Shown here in pieces: positions 46,583 to 59,507 of a DNA stretch of 64,000 bases; positions within the stretch are counted from its first letter, which is position 1; every line of letters begins with the position of its first letter. Source of the DNA: Helicobacter aurati (lineage in GTDB: Bacteria; Campylobacterota; Campylobacteria; Campylobacterales; Helicobacteraceae); the NCBI RefSeq assembly GCF_003364265.1, contig NZ_NXLW01000009.1:1-64000 (forward strand), read 5' to 3'. A program made the translations under genes and the position numbers. The notes under the pieces were generated by a model. It was not told the DNA's origin. It saw only the letters and a program-made list of their open reading frames with translations, and ran no database searches.

Positions 46583-48475
46583 TTGAAAGAAGAAGTTATT
46601 ACTGCAGAGACAGATTCTCTTAATAAAGCATCCAACGATAAAGCTCTTACTTGTATTTTTATTTTTTATTACACAGAATCTTTAAGCGCACAAGCAATGA
46701 TTATGCTGCTCAAAAATCTTACATACTCATTCCTACGCAACACAATACAATCACTATCGGATAACCACGAGCAAAAAGACGATTCTATTTTGTTGCAATA
46801 TCAGTACGATATTGCACATCCAACTCACCACATTAACACGCAGCATCACTCTAAAAAATTCTCTATTCTCATATATGCAAACCCACAAACAATCTTGGCT
46901 TTCTCTGATATGCTTTCTAGCCATTTGCCACTTTCATTGCATTTTGTTTTTAGTAAAATACAACCGTTAGATTCTCAAGATTTACATACAATTCGATTGA
47001 ATAAATGGGAATCTTTTAATCCCGCCGATATGCAACGAATAAATCCACCAATACCTACAGTGAAAATGCTCGAGGAAATAACTGATAACCAAAATCCAAA
47101 TTTCTGCTGTATAAATAATTTTATCACGCCTATCAAATGCAGTCTAGATTCTTATAACGCTCGCTATTCTCTCCAAGATTTCCATCATGTTTCCTCGCAA
47201 AAATATCTTATAGAATGTCTTACAACTGAATTACTCCTGCAAAAACAATTACTCCTGCAATGCAATAACGTATGTTACATGCTCTCAATACATTTACACA
47301 AAACACAAAGTAAAGCTATCCCCCATATTATTTTTGCAGATTTATATAACGCAATAAGTTATTTGCGATTGCATGATTCACAAAAGAAAGCTCTTGCAAG
47401 CATTGAAAAGCCCTTTGTTCTTGCGCATTGTAAAGAAGTCTTTACCCAAGCCTTTAATGCTCAAGCAGATGATAAAATATTTGCAAGCTTACCTAATGAT
47501 TATCTGCTCTTATTACTATTACATACCCTACAAACAATCCATAACATAGATTATCTATTCTTTACTATTGTAGATAACAGCACCAAAGAGCCTTTATTGA
47601 GCTACAAAGAAAATTATAAAATAAGCGATAATAAACAAGTTTGCTACACAATAGCAAGCCATAGTTCTTATTCCCTATCCCATAATAGATATGGGGAAAA
47701 TCTTTTTGAACTACTAGCTATCAATCCCCTATCTTCACTCAATACCACAAACATTACAAAACGTCTTGTTGTATGCCTCTCTCGCAAAAATCCAAGTGCT
47801 TTTTGGATTGAAAACTCACAAGGAGAAAAATATCAACAAATCTTAGATATTAATTTTTCACCTCTACTATGCGATCATCTACAAAGACTCTTTCATTATA
47901 AGAATGGTGATAAACTTTTACACAACTTTGCTAAGACACATCAAGAAATAACGCAACATTGGGGATTGGAGTCGTCATTTTTGCAAACAATCATACAAGG
48001 AGATTACCGCACAAATAAGACACAACAAAGCAAAGAATCCAACAGCATTCAAAACAACAAACAATGCTCCAATCTTTTGGAACTTTTTCAGCTCATACAG
48101 CAAATGCTTCAACTTGATTCGCATGTTATGGAATACGCAAATAAATGCGTAAGAGACAGAGGACCGCGCATTGATTACAAACTAATAAGGGTAGATGACA
48201 ATATCGAGCTAGATTATCCCCGCATTCTACGAAGTGTTATGAGTTTCTATCTTGCGGGAGTAGAAAATGAGCTACTATGCTATGGTGTAATAGAATCCCT
48301 AGCGGAATTTGTCGGTACGCTTGCGGGAGATATGCTAATCAATTATGGCATTGACAGAGTTTTTGTTTGTGGGGATTTACTTTTGGAACAATGTTTTTTA
48401 GATAAAATTATCCAAGCTATTCCAAAAAATATCTCGCTGGCTTTACCTAATGAAAACGGAGTAGATTACTTATAA
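46583..48475 (+). CDS. hydE: Hydrogenase accessory protein HydE
   Basis: The fifth gene of the Helicobacter hydABCDE operon (HP0635 in H. pylori), needed for hydrogenase activity but of unclear biochemistry. The 630-residue chain has no membrane helix. The N-terminal two-thirds is poorly conserved and rich in Gln, His and Asn. The last 150 residues are the conserved part, with GPRIDYKLIRVDDN, LDYPRILRSVMSFYLAGVENE and FVGTLAGDMLINYGIDRVFVCGDLLLEQ. This end resembles the Kae1/HypF-type carbamoyltransferase lobe by eye. TTG start, with AAAGGC about eight bases before. It is followed by ruvC after nine bases. Confidence 0.83.
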   Translation: MKEEVITAETDSLNKASNDKALTCIFIFYYTESLSAQAMIMLLKNLTYSFLRNTIQSLSDNHEQKDDSILLQYQYDIAHPTHHINTQHHSKKFSILIYANPQTILAFSDMLSSHLPLSLHFVFSKIQPLDSQDLHTIRLNKWESFNPADMQRINPPIPTVKMLEEITDNQNPNFCCINNFITPIKCSLDSYNARYSLQDFHHVSSQKYLIECLTTELLLQKQLLLQCNNVCYMLSIHLHKTQSKAIPHIIFADLYNAISYLRLHDSQKKALASIEKPFVLAHCKEVFTQAFNAQADDKIFASLPNDYLLLLLLHTLQTIHNIDYLFFTIVDNSTKEPLLSYKENYKISDNKQVCYTIASHSSYSLSHNRYGENLFELLAINPLSSLNTTNITKRLVVCLSRKNPSAFWIENSQGEKYQQILDINFSPLLCDHLQRLFHYKNGDKLLHNFAKTHQEITQHWGLESSFLQTIIQGDYRTNKTQQSKESNSIQNNKQCSNLLELFQLIQQMLQLDSHVMEYANKCVRDRGPRIDYKLIRVDDNIELDYPRILRSVMSFYLAGVENELLCYGVIESLAEFVGTLAGDMLINYGIDRVFVCGDLLLEQCFLDKIIQAIPKNISLALPNENGVDYL

Positions 48476-48484
48476 AGAGCAAAC

Positions 48485-48973
48485 ATGTATATTTTAGGAA
48501 TCGATCCTGGAAGTAGAAATTGCGGCTACGGAATTATTGCAATCGAGAATCTTCGGCCTACGTTAGTTGATGCAGGTATTATTAAAATACAAACTCGTAA
48601 CCTACAATCCCAAATAGTAGAGTTTATTGAAGGCATTGATATTATTTTTAAATCATATACGATTAATCAAGTGGCTATGGAAGATATTTTTTATGCGTAC
48701 AATCCAAAAACCGTAATTAAACTAGCGCAATTTCGTGGAGCAATTAGTCTAAAAATCTTACAAGACATTGGGAATTTCGCCGAATATACCCCGCTACAAG
48801 TCAAAAAATCTCTGACAGGTAATGGTAAAGCCGATAAAAAACAAGTCGCTTATATGGTAAAAACATTACTTAAAATTACGGTAGATATACAACCTCTTGA
48901 TGTAAGTGACGCCTTAGCAGTGGCTTTAACACATGCACAAAACATGCGCTATAATGCTCTTTCCAAAAGATAA
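48485..48973 (+). CDS. ruvC: Holliday junction resolvase RuvC
   Basis: Endonuclease that resolves Holliday junctions with RuvAB. The four acidic catalytic residues are visible: D7 in [13 protein letters not shown]66 in [13 protein letters not shown]139 and D142 in [14 protein letters not shown]. The block [10 protein letters not shown] and [21 protein letters not shown] are conserved. 162 residues is normal. The gene follows hydE by nine bases and probably shares its transcript. Confidence 0.96.
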   Translation: MYILGIDPGSRNCGYGIIAIENLRPTLVDAGIIKIQTRNLQSQIVEFIEGIDIIFKSYTINQVAMEDIFYAYNPKTVIKLAQFRGAISLKILQDIGNFAEYTPLQVKKSLTGNGKADKKQVAYMVKTLLKITVDIQPLDVSDALAVALTHAQNMRYNALSKR

Positions 48974-49018
48974 ATTGACTAGTATCCCGCAAAATGAATA
49001 GAAAGAAATAGATAAGTT

Positions 49019-50071
49019 TCAAGGAAAAAGCGCGATACTCTCCAAAGCAGTATTCTCTGGAAAACCAAAACGAATATTAAGATTCTGAATAGCCGAACCT
49101 GCCGCCCCTTTTACAAGATTATCAATCGCACCCATCATAATAACCCTTTTGTTGCGTTTATCTAAACACGCACTAATATCTACAAAATTACTCCCTCTAA
49201 CCCATCTTGTTTGTGGAGCAACTCCTGATAAATAACGTACAAAATATTTATCAGCACAAAATTCTTCATAAATAGAATCTATATCAGCCTGCGTAATATC
49301 ATTATATCTTTCAGCAAGGTTGGCATAAGCAGTAATCAAAATTCCTCGATTCATAGGCACTAAATGCGGTGTAAAAGTTACGCTCATATCATCAAGACCT
49401 TGAGAAAACAGATAGAGGTTTTGTTCTATTTCCGCGATATGCCTATGTTTTATCAACCCGTATGCCTTAATATTTTCATACACTTCGCAGAAATTATTTT
49501 CTAATTTCGCATTTCTACCCGCACCAGAAACACCACTTTTTGCGTCAATAATGATACTAGAATGTTGAATAATATCACGTTGTAATAATGGCAAAATGCA
49601 AAAAGTACTACAAGTCGGATAACAACCAGGATTAGCAATAAGATTTGCATTATAAATATGCCCCTTATTGAGTTCACATAAGCCATAAACAGCACTTTGC
49701 AATAACGTTGGATTAGGATGTACAAAATGATAATACTCCTGATATTTATCAGGATTCTTTAAGCGAAAATCTGCAGACAAATCAATCACTACCACGTTGT
49801 TTGTAACTTCACTTGTAAGGATTTTCGCTAAAAACTCATGTGGTGTAGCCGCAACAATACAATCATTATCCTCTGCAATTTCTAGCAAATCATTTTTTTG
49901 CATAGTATTATCAAAAATTCCCAGAAACTGTCCAAAGCTCTGCGAAATTGAAACTCCAGCTTGTGTATTAGCTCCAAAATGATTGATAGTAACGTGAGGG
50001 TGCTGGTGTAGTATTCTTAAAACTTCACTACCGCCATAACCTCCAACACCTAAAACCGCTACTTTTAACAT
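49019..50071 (-). CDS. argC: N-acetyl-gamma-glutamyl-phosphate reductase
   Basis: Third enzyme of arginine synthesis: reduces N-acetylglutamyl phosphate to the semialdehyde with NADPH. Nucleophile Cys 150 is in ANPGCYPTCS, and the acid/base His is in IKHRHIAEIEQ. The N-terminus shows VAVLGVGGYGGSEVLRIL. 350 residues, normal. Only argC is present here, with no other arg genes adjacent. H. pylori lacks this pathway, so its presence points to another Helicobacter species. AAGGAGCAATA before the ATG at 50071. It is divergent from ilvA. Confidence 0.95.
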   Translation of the reverse strand: MLKVAVLGVGGYGGSEVLRILHQHPHVTINHFGANTQAGVSISQSFGQFLGIFDNTMQKNDLLEIAEDNDCIVAATPHEFLAKILTSEVTNNVVVIDLSADFRLKNPDKYQEYYHFVHPNPTLLQSAVYGLCELNKGHIYNANLIANPGCYPTCSTFCILPLLQRDIIQHSSIIIDAKSGVSGAGRNAKLENNFCEVYENIKAYGLIKHRHIAEIEQNLYLFSQGLDDMSVTFTPHLVPMNRGILITAYANLAERYNDITQADIDSIYEEFCADKYFVRYLSGVAPQTRWVRGSNFVDISACLDKRNKRVIMMGAIDNLVKGAAGSAIQNLNIRFGFPENTALESIALFP

Positions 50072-50218
50072 TATTGCTCCTTAATCTCCACATAATAATT
50101 ATATAAAATTCTCCTACATTATAGCACAACGAACAAGTTTTGGATTAGAGCAAAATCCTTTAATGGTAAAATAGCATTTCCCATCAAAATGAAGATTCCA
50201 TTACAAAGGTTAATTATT

Positions 50219-51454
50219 ATGCAATTGCTTCCCTTAGAAAGCATCAGAAAAGCAGCAGCGAGATTAGAGGGCATAATCGCCAATCATCCTTTAGCCTACG
50301 CTCCTAGATTAAGCAAAATTACAAATGCGCAAGTGTATTTAAAAAAAGAGAATCTCCAACCAACAGGTGCATTTAAAATACGTGGCGCATTTAATAAAAT
50401 CGCTTCCCTCAAAGAAGCAGATTCTCAAAATGGGACACAAATCCTTTCACAAGGTGTTATTTGCGCTAGTGCGGGCAACCACGCACAAGGAGTAGCATTT
50501 AGCGCGCAACATTTCCAAACCAGAGCAGTGATTGTTATGCCCGAATCAACACCTTTACTGAAAATTATGGGTACGCGTGCAATGGGTGCTGAAGTAGTCC
50601 TTGTTGGAAATAATTATGATGAGGCTTATAGTCATGCCTTAACGCTTGCCAAAGAACAGAATCTGCATTTTATTCATCCATTTGCAGATAGCGAAGTAAT
50701 TGCCGGACAAGGAAGCATTGCGCTTGAAATGATACAAGAAGAGCCACTAGACGTTTTAATTGTTCCAATTGGCGGTGGCGGATTAATAAGCGGTATTGCA
50801 AGCGTCTATAAAAGACTTAGCCCTCAAACAAAAATTGTTGGCGTAAATGCCAAAGGTGCTAATGCTATGAAAACAAGCTTTGATACAAAGAAGATCAGCA
50901 ATTCGCATTCTGTAAGAACCATAGCAGATGGTATTGCAGTACGAGATGTCAATCAGTCGGTTTTTGAGTATATTTTACAAGGTGTCGATTGTATCGTTGA
51001 AGTCGATGATGATGAAATTGCGAGTGCTATTTTGTTTCTTTTGGAATTTCAAAAACTTGTTGCTGAAGGGGCAGGTGCTGCGGGTGTAGCTGCGTTATTA
51101 CATAATAAATTACAAATAGAACCAACACAAAAGGTAGGTATAGTCATTAGCGGAGGAAATATTGATATAACCATGCTTAATGTCATTATTGAACGCGCAT
51201 TGCTAAAAAGTAGTCGAAAAATGAAATTTCAAGTGATTCTAATCGATAAACCGGGTAGCTTGCAAAAACTCACGGAGCTATTAACAAAACAAGGAGCAAA
51301 TATTGTTTTTATCAACTATTCTCGCATTAGTACAAAGCTTGAATACGGCGATGCTATCGTGGAAATAGCCCTAGAAATTAAAGGTAAAGAGCATAAAGAA
51401 AACGTCTTTCAGACTTTATTGAAACATCAATATGTATTTCACGAAATATTCTAA
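50219..51454 (+). CDS. ilvA: Threonine ammonia-lyase (dehydratase)
   Basis: PLP enzyme that converts threonine to 2-oxobutyrate, the first step towards isoleucine. Lys 53 in PTGAFKIRGAFNK forms the PLP Schiff base, and SAGNHAQGVAF and PIGGGGLISGIASVYK bind the cofactor phosphate. The last 80 residues (KFQVILIDKPGSLQKLTELL) form a single ACT-type regulatory domain, so the enzyme is of the shorter, about 410-residue class. The ATG at 50219 is chosen because AAAGG lies nine bases before; ten extra upstream codons are open but lack such a site. Confidence 0.92.
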   Translation: MQLLPLESIRKAAARLEGIIANHPLAYAPRLSKITNAQVYLKKENLQPTGAFKIRGAFNKIASLKEADSQNGTQILSQGVICASAGNHAQGVAFSAQHFQTRAVIVMPESTPLLKIMGTRAMGAEVVLVGNNYDEAYSHALTLAKEQNLHFIHPFADSEVIAGQGSIALEMIQEEPLDVLIVPIGGGGLISGIASVYKRLSPQTKIVGVNAKGANAMKTSFDTKKISNSHSVRTIADGIAVRDVNQSVFEYILQGVDCIVEVDDDEIASAILFLLEFQKLVAEGAGAAGVAALLHNKLQIEPTQKVGIVISGGNIDITMLNVIIERALLKSSRKMKFQVILIDKPGSLQKLTELLTKQGANIVFINYSRISTKLEYGDAIVEIALEIKGKEHKENVFQTLLKHQYVFHEIF

Positions 51455-51617
51455 GACTTTTCATATCGCGTTGTATTAAGCAGCGCAATGATTCAATGAT
51501 TATCAAGAAAATAAACATTGCTCTTTGTAGTAGATATTTATCTCATGCCTTGCGGTAACAATTCTATCAGTGGTGCAATAGTACTGCCGCAGTAGCAAGT
51601 CAAAAGAATCGCAACCA

Positions 51618-52166
51618 TTAAAACACGGTACTATATCCTACCTGCGAAATAAATCTATCTATGCTTTGCTTGCTTGCCTCCAAAATCGCGCTCGAACGAT
51701 TATTATAAGTAGCAATAGGATTAAGTAGTGAACTTGCATAGTCATAATACCCGGGATTAGTGAAAGTGAAATTTTTGCCATCACGATTGAAACTGAATCG
51801 AATATTCATGTAGATTCTATAAAACGTCGCAAATCCCTGTGAATTGGTTGCAATCACATTGTCTTGAATATTTTGTACATACACTTCAAGCACCGTATCG
51901 CAATCCTCTAAACTCGATAACTGCGAATGGAATCGGGAAGCTATTGCTTCATTAACAATGTCCTTTATTTGCACAGACTCTTCGGTATTTTCAAGGTTTA
52001 ATTCCAACTTTACATACACTTTATTTCCAAGTGCTTTATTGGCATAATAAGACATTGGTTTGTATCCGCAACCAAGCAAGCTTACATAAACAATCAAAAA
52101 AGAACAATAACACGCGATTCGGATAAACGCGCAAAGAGTAATGTTAGTTAAAATCGAAATCCCCAA
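51618..52166 (-). CDS. lptE: LPS-assembly lipoprotein LptE-like
   Basis: A small outer-membrane lipoprotein. The hydrophobic start runs to the lipobox LLGC (Cys 33) and continues GYKPMSYYANKALGNKVYVKL, typical of LptE, which plugs the LptD channel. The mature domain alternates strands and helices (VQIKDIVNEAIASRF, TVLEVYVQNIQDNV). No ATG precedes the lipobox; the TTG at 52166 with GAGGG before it is taken as start. It overlaps the end of the preceding Cys-rich gene by 23 bases and sits with kdsB, so an LPS role is consistent. Confidence 0.78.
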   Translation of the reverse strand: MGISILTNITLCAFIRIACYCSFLIVYVSLLGCGYKPMSYYANKALGNKVYVKLELNLENTEESVQIKDIVNEAIASRFHSQLSSLEDCDTVLEVYVQNIQDNVIATNSQGFATFYRIYMNIRFSFNRDGKNFTFTNPGYYDYASSLLNPIATYNNRSSAILEASKQSIDRFISQVGYSTVF

Positions 52167-52374
52167 CTTGCCCTCGATTCATGCTCTCATAGACAGCATT
52201 TACATAACGCGTGCGCACTTGACACTCAAATATACTATGGCATTGCATACAAGAAGAAAATCCATGCTGATTCTGACATTGTTGTAATTCCTGCTTGCTA
52301 GATAAAAGCATTTGCGTATAGCTATCACGTTGGGTATTTTGCGAATCTTCTAAGAATTGTTTGCCTATTTCCAT
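52144..52374 (-). CDS. Small Cys-rich protein of unknown function
   Basis: A 76-residue cytoplasmic-looking protein with no signal peptide. Four Cys lie in a cluster around residues 33-51 (QQCQNQHGFSSCMQCHSIFEC), including a CxxCH. This could bind zinc or, if exported, form disulphides; CxxCH here is not in a heme-protein context. The tail FECQVRTRYVNAVYESMNRG looks conserved in style with epsilonproteobacterial small proteins. It lies between kdsB and lptE with short gaps or overlap. No family is recognised. Confidence 0.65.
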   Translation of the reverse strand: MEIGKQFLEDSQNTQRDSYTQMLLSSKQELQQCQNQHGFSSCMQCHSIFECQVRTRYVNAVYESMNRGQVGDFDFN

Positions 52375-52398
52375 AGAATCCCTTTACTCTAAAATATC

Positions 52399-53112
52399 TT
52401 ACAATGCAAATCGCTGCTTTAAGGCATACAAATCCTCTGGTGTATCCACTCCAATGCTCTGACTCTCTACAATACTCACTAAAATCGGCTTTCGATAATA
52501 AATAGCCCTTAGTTGCTCAAGCTTTTCAGTATCCTCAAGCGCACACTCACAGAGGGAAGCATAACACTCAAGACTCGACTTAAAATAACCATAAATTCCA
52601 ATATGTCCTAAAAATTGTTTTGGTGCAGAATCCTGGCTATCGCGGCAAAAAGGAATTGATGAGCGCGAAAAATATATCGCTTCACTTTTGTGATTCAAAA
52701 TAACTTTCACTATATTGGAATTATTGGCAGTAACGCTATCTATATATTTTGCGCAAGTGCCCATAAATTGCGCTTGCTGCATGCTTTTCTGCAACGTTTC
52801 TATTACATGAGTTTCCAAGAAAGGCTCATCGGCTTGGAGATTAATGATTATCTCATCGTCTTTCAATCCCAAGAGGCGACTTGCAGCAAGCACGCGTAAA
52901 GTACCGTTTGCAATCTCTTGCGATGTAATAACAGCCTTGATGCCAAATCTCTGCGCTATATCATACGCTTCTTGAGAATCCACCGCCACAACTACATCAT
53001 CAACCTGCCTTGCATTAAGGGCACTTCTTACAAACATCGGAAGACCATCAATATCACAAAGTATCTTGCGCGGGAATCTAGTACTAGCAAGTCTTGCGGG
53101 AATAATAATCAT
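52399..53112 (-). CDS. kdsB: 3-deoxy-manno-octulosonate cytidylyltransferase
   Basis: Makes CMP-Kdo, the donor for the Kdo of lipid A-core LPS. The N-terminus MIIIPARLASTRFPRKILCDIDGLPM is the nucleotide-sugar signature. Other blocks: INLQADEPFL (metal-binding Asp), VIKVILNHKSEAIYFSRS-like VKVILNHKSEAIYFSRSSIPF, GIYGYFKSSLECYA, LEQLRAIYYRKPI and DTPEDL. 237 residues, normal. Located with lptE and other envelope genes on one strand. Confidence 0.95.
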   Translation of the reverse strand: MIIIPARLASTRFPRKILCDIDGLPMFVRSALNARQVDDVVVAVDSQEAYDIAQRFGIKAVITSQEIANGTLRVLAASRLLGLKDDEIIINLQADEPFLETHVIETLQKSMQQAQFMGTCAKYIDSVTANNSNIVKVILNHKSEAIYFSRSSIPFCRDSQDSAPKQFLGHIGIYGYFKSSLECYASLCECALEDTEKLEQLRAIYYRKPILVSIVESQSIGVDTPEDLYALKQRFAL

Positions 53113-53121
53113 GTGTTACCT

Positions 53122-53994
53122 CTAAAGAGAATCTAAAATACTTTTATAAATAATAGCACCTAAACGAATTTTATTTTTGTTTGACTTCAGGCTTGATTCG
53201 GTAAGATAAGTGTCAATTTGAATAGAGTGCTCTCTATCGCCCTTACAATCTTCAAATATCAAATAAAGACGTATAGAATCATCATGGATTATTTTTAGAC
53301 GTAAAATATTCTGCGCGTCTTGACTAATAACAATAAATTTATTTAGCTCTCCAGAAATAATGGCAAGAATATCTGAATCTAGTTTAGGAGATTCTATAAC
53401 TAAATTGTAGCTTGGCTTTGACATTGCAAGTGCGCCGTATGCTTTCAGCCGCTGATTATAAAGAGAGAAATTATCAGTGAGGCTTTGCAATAACATGACG
53501 TTATTTTGCCATTGCTTAAATGTAGACTGAAAAATCCGAAACGATTTCAAAGAGAGAGAGTCGCATTTCTGCAAGAGAGATTCTAAAGAATCTTGCATAA
53601 TCTGTACTTTTTGTGCTATTTGCGCTTGGAGTGATGACTTTAGGATTCTTACATGCGCTATCGTCTGATTATTTTTGTGTTGCACTCGTTCTACCTCAAG
53701 ACCGCGCAAGTTTTTAAAATCAGATTCAAAAAAAGCATACTGCATACCAGATGATTCTAAAGATTGATTATTGTGGGTGGTGATACTATGCGTTTGGAAT
53801 TGAACGGTTACTTGTAAATTAGTTATTAAATCTCGTATCGCGTTTTCTTTAGCTTTATTAATATCGCTCCCATGCCCAATCCCATAAAAATACATGCTAT
53901 TTTTTATAGGATTATTTATTGGTCTCTCTGCATTGCATGCTACAAAATACAGGCAGCACAGAAAAAGAAGTCTAAAACTCCACACAATACGCAT
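53122..53994 (-). CDS. LPP20-like lipoprotein
   Basis: A 290-residue exported lipoprotein. The signal ends CLYFVAC with Cys 20 as lipid site. Residues 33-90 (MYFYGIGHGSDINKAKENAIRDLITNLQVTVQFQT) resemble the LPP20/FlgP-type domain, with a Gly-x-Gly loop followed by a helix and strand, which is found in several Helicobacter lipoproteins. The following 130-170 stretch is helical. Nine bases separate its stop from the kdsB start. Function unknown; outer-membrane location is expected. Confidence 0.75.
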   Translation of the reverse strand: MRIVWSFRLLFLCCLYFVACNAERPINNPIKNSMYFYGIGHGSDINKAKENAIRDLITNLQVTVQFQTHSITTHNNQSLESSGMQYAFFESDFKNLRGLEVERVQHKNNQTIAHVRILKSSLQAQIAQKVQIMQDSLESLLQKCDSLSLKSFRIFQSTFKQWQNNVMLLQSLTDNFSLYNQRLKAYGALAMSKPSYNLVIESPKLDSDILAIISGELNKFIVISQDAQNILRLKIIHDDSIRLYLIFEDCKGDREHSIQIDTYLTESSLKSNKNKIRLGAIIYKSILDSL

Positions 53995-54029
53995 CTTCTA
54001 CTCTCTGGTATTTTGCAATAATTATAGCT

Positions 54030-54458
54030 TTATTTTGTATGTTTTCTATGGTAAATTTTTCTACATAATCTCTGACTAGGATTGCAAGTGAGTGCGAATA
54101 TTCCTTTTGGATTTTCTACTAATGTAAACTGCGCATATTCTTTGCCTATAGTAAGACGAAATTGATTTTTGCCTCTCCCTTGAAATGAAAAGAATTTATT
54201 TTGAGTGATTGCTTGTTGTAATATTGCTTGAAACTCTAAGCTCACATTATCTTGAGCCTTAAGATAATGCTGATAACTCATTGCGCTTAATCTTTTCTGC
54301 AAGATTTGAATATGTAGGCTTGCCCGTTCTAAAGCCAATACATTGTTGTGGAAATATTTCATTACGGGAATACAGAGAATCGAAACAATAAATAAACACA
54401 ATGATAATTCAAAGAAAGAAAAGCACTTACTTATTTGCAAGAATAATCGCAGAATCAT
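54030..54458 (-). CDS. Pseudopilin-like protein
   Basis: A 142-residue protein with a type IV pilin-like N-terminus: a short basic leader then SFFELSLCLFIVSILCIPVM, where the Glu five residues after the putative cleavage position and the hydrophobic helix mimic the prepilin motif. The cleavage residue is Ser or Phe, not Gly, so processing by a prepilin peptidase is doubtful. The rest is polar, with two Cys near the end (CNPSQRLC) that could form a disulphide loop. The start is 12 bases after the gyrB stop, so they may be cotranscribed. No pilus assembly genes lie nearby. Confidence 0.6.
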   Translation of the reverse strand: MILRLFLQISKCFSFFELSLCLFIVSILCIPVMKYFHNNVLALERASLHIQILQKRLSAMSYQHYLKAQDNVSLEFQAILQQAITQNKFFSFQGRGKNQFRLTIGKEYAQFTLVENPKGIFALTCNPSQRLCRKIYHRKHTK

Positions 54459-54470
54459 TGCGTATTGCGA

Positions 54471-57928
<3,458 letters not shown>

Positions 57929-58165
57929 TGTATTGTGCTCCGAAAGTAAGATAAAAAGATTCTAGTAGTTGTAGTAGTGACGTGAGTAGAGTGAATTTAT
58001 TTGTAAAGTGAATATACTTTTCATAGATAGCGGTATTTCTTGTGCGTTGAAAGGTATTTCGTTTGTTCACGTTTGATTCACTTTTGTAAGGTTGTTAGGG
58101 GAATTATTATAGCAAAAAGCAAAAACTTTTTTGGATAGAGTTAGTATTTTGTATGAATTTATTTA
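57929..58165. other. oriC: Probable replication origin (oriC2), dnaA-dnaN gap
   Basis: The gap carries four DnaA-box-like TTCAC cores: GTGAATTTA (57991-57999), GTGAATATA (58008-58016), TTTGTTCAC (58062-58070) and TTGATTCAC (58073-58081). A DnaA-trio-like run, TAGTAGTTGTAGTAG, lies at 57963-57977, oriented towards the first pair of boxes through a GC-richer spacer. AT-rich, melting-prone sequence is at about 58095-58150. The strand skew also changes nearby: hand counts are 16 C to 8 G at 56401-56460 and 14 G to 7 C at 58381-58440, both in minus-strand genes. Confidence 0.75.
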
Positions 58166-59485
58166 TTATGCTTGTTTGAGTTTGGCGATAATATTGTTTA
58201 TTTCTGTGGCAATTTGAGGGTTTTGTTGTATTTCTTGAGTGAATTTTTTTATTTGTTTGCTTACTGCGCTATGGTCTTTTAGATTGAGTTCACTCGCTAT
58301 GGCTGGCAATGTAGTGTTTGTTTCTTGTCTAGCGATATAGGCAACCATTTTTCTTGCTTTGGAAATATTGTTTTTACCTCGTGTTTTTGTTTTGATTTCT
58401 GTTGGTTTTAGATTGAGTTCCCTAGCTATTGAATTGACGATGTCTTCAAATTCGATTCCTTTTTTCTCCATCCCTCTATCTTTTAGTTCATTAATGACTA
58501 TTTCAGGTGTGATAGGGATATTAAGCAAGGACATTTGTCCATAGAGTTTTAGGATAATACCCTCTATCTCTCGTATATTGTCATGCACTTGTGTTGCAAG
58601 TAAATTGACGATTTCTGAATCTAGTTGAATATTCATTAATTTGCATTTCTGTTGAATGATGTGTAGTTTAGTTTCTAGTTCTGGTGATTCTACTTTTGCA
58701 CTCATGCCATGTTCGAATCTTGATTTTAGTCTTTTTTGAAGTCTTTCAATTTTTTTTGGAGGTTTATCACTTGTTAGAATGATTTGTCCTCCTAAGTTAT
58801 CAATTTCATTAAAGGTATTAAAGAATTCTTCTTGGAATTTTTCTGTGTTTGCTAAGAATTGAATGTCGTCAATAAGAAGATAGTCGCATGTGCGGAATCT
58901 TTCTCGAAATTGATCCATTGTTTTGTTTTGGACTCTGTGCCTGTATTCATTAAACATAATTTCGGCTGTGATGTAAATGATTCTTGCCTTTGGATTTTGT
59001 TTATAAACTTGATGACACACTGCAATAAGGAGATGCGTCTTGCCTAATCCTGTATTTCCGTAGATAAGGAGCGGATTCCAATTTGGTCGTTGTCTCATCG
59101 CCGCTTCTTTTGTCATTTTGTAAGCGAATTCGTTGCACTTCCCTACAATGAATTTTTCAAAAGTGTATTCTTGGTTGATAATGTACTTGCTTTTATTGTT
59201 GTTATCGAAGATAAATGTTTTTTGTGGGATATGTAGCGATTGTTTCCCTGATTTTAGATTGAAAATGATTTCTGGTTTGGAGTTAGTCATGTTTTGGACA
59301 AAATTTATCATTTTATCTTGATATTTTCTCTTTGCCCAATTCGCAATGAATATATTGTCTACTAGGAATATAAAAAGATTTTCGCGCGAGTTTTCTTCGT
59401 CATATTGTATTTTACCGACGTATTGCGTATATTCGTTTTTGCTGACTTGAGTTTTGAGATTTTCAAGTATGTCATAACCGTTCAT
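58166..59485 (-). CDS. dnaA: Chromosomal replication initiator DnaA
   Basis: AAA+ initiator that binds oriC and opens DNA. N-terminal domain I (about 1-90); linker; AAA+ domain with Walker A NPLLIYGNTGLGKTHL and Walker B DYLLIDDIQFLANTEKFQEEFFNTFN; sensor I LTSDKPPKKI. The C-terminal DNA-binding domain ends in NISKARKMVAYIARQET followed by LKDHSAVSKQIKKF, the DnaA-box reading helix (D-H-S-A-V). Start: AAGG six bases before the ATG at 59485; the GTG two codons earlier has no box. 439 residues. It is flanked on both sides by TTCAC-box clusters. Confidence 0.98.
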   Translation of the reverse strand: MNGYDILENLKTQVSKNEYTQYVGKIQYDEENSRENLFIFLVDNIFIANWAKRKYQDKMINFVQNMTNSKPEIIFNLKSGKQSLHIPQKTFIFDNNNKSKYIINQEYTFEKFIVGKCNEFAYKMTKEAAMRQRPNWNPLLIYGNTGLGKTHLLIAVCHQVYKQNPKARIIYITAEIMFNEYRHRVQNKTMDQFRERFRTCDYLLIDDIQFLANTEKFQEEFFNTFNEIDNLGGQIILTSDKPPKKIERLQKRLKSRFEHGMSAKVESPELETKLHIIQQKCKLMNIQLDSEIVNLLATQVHDNIREIEGIILKLYGQMSLLNIPITPEIVINELKDRGMEKKGIEFEDIVNSIARELNLKPTEIKTKTRGKNNISKARKMVAYIARQETNTTLPAIASELNLKDHSAVSKQIKKFTQEIQQNPQIATEINNIIAKLKQA

Positions 59486-59507
59486 AAGCACCCTTATCTT
59501 AATGGTG

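Noticed and set aside
46583-48475. HydE as a HypF-type carbamoyltransferase
   Set aside because: Only the last 150 residues recall the Kae1/HypF lobe; acylphosphatase, zinc-finger and YrdC motifs of HypF are missing, so the positional name HydE is kept.
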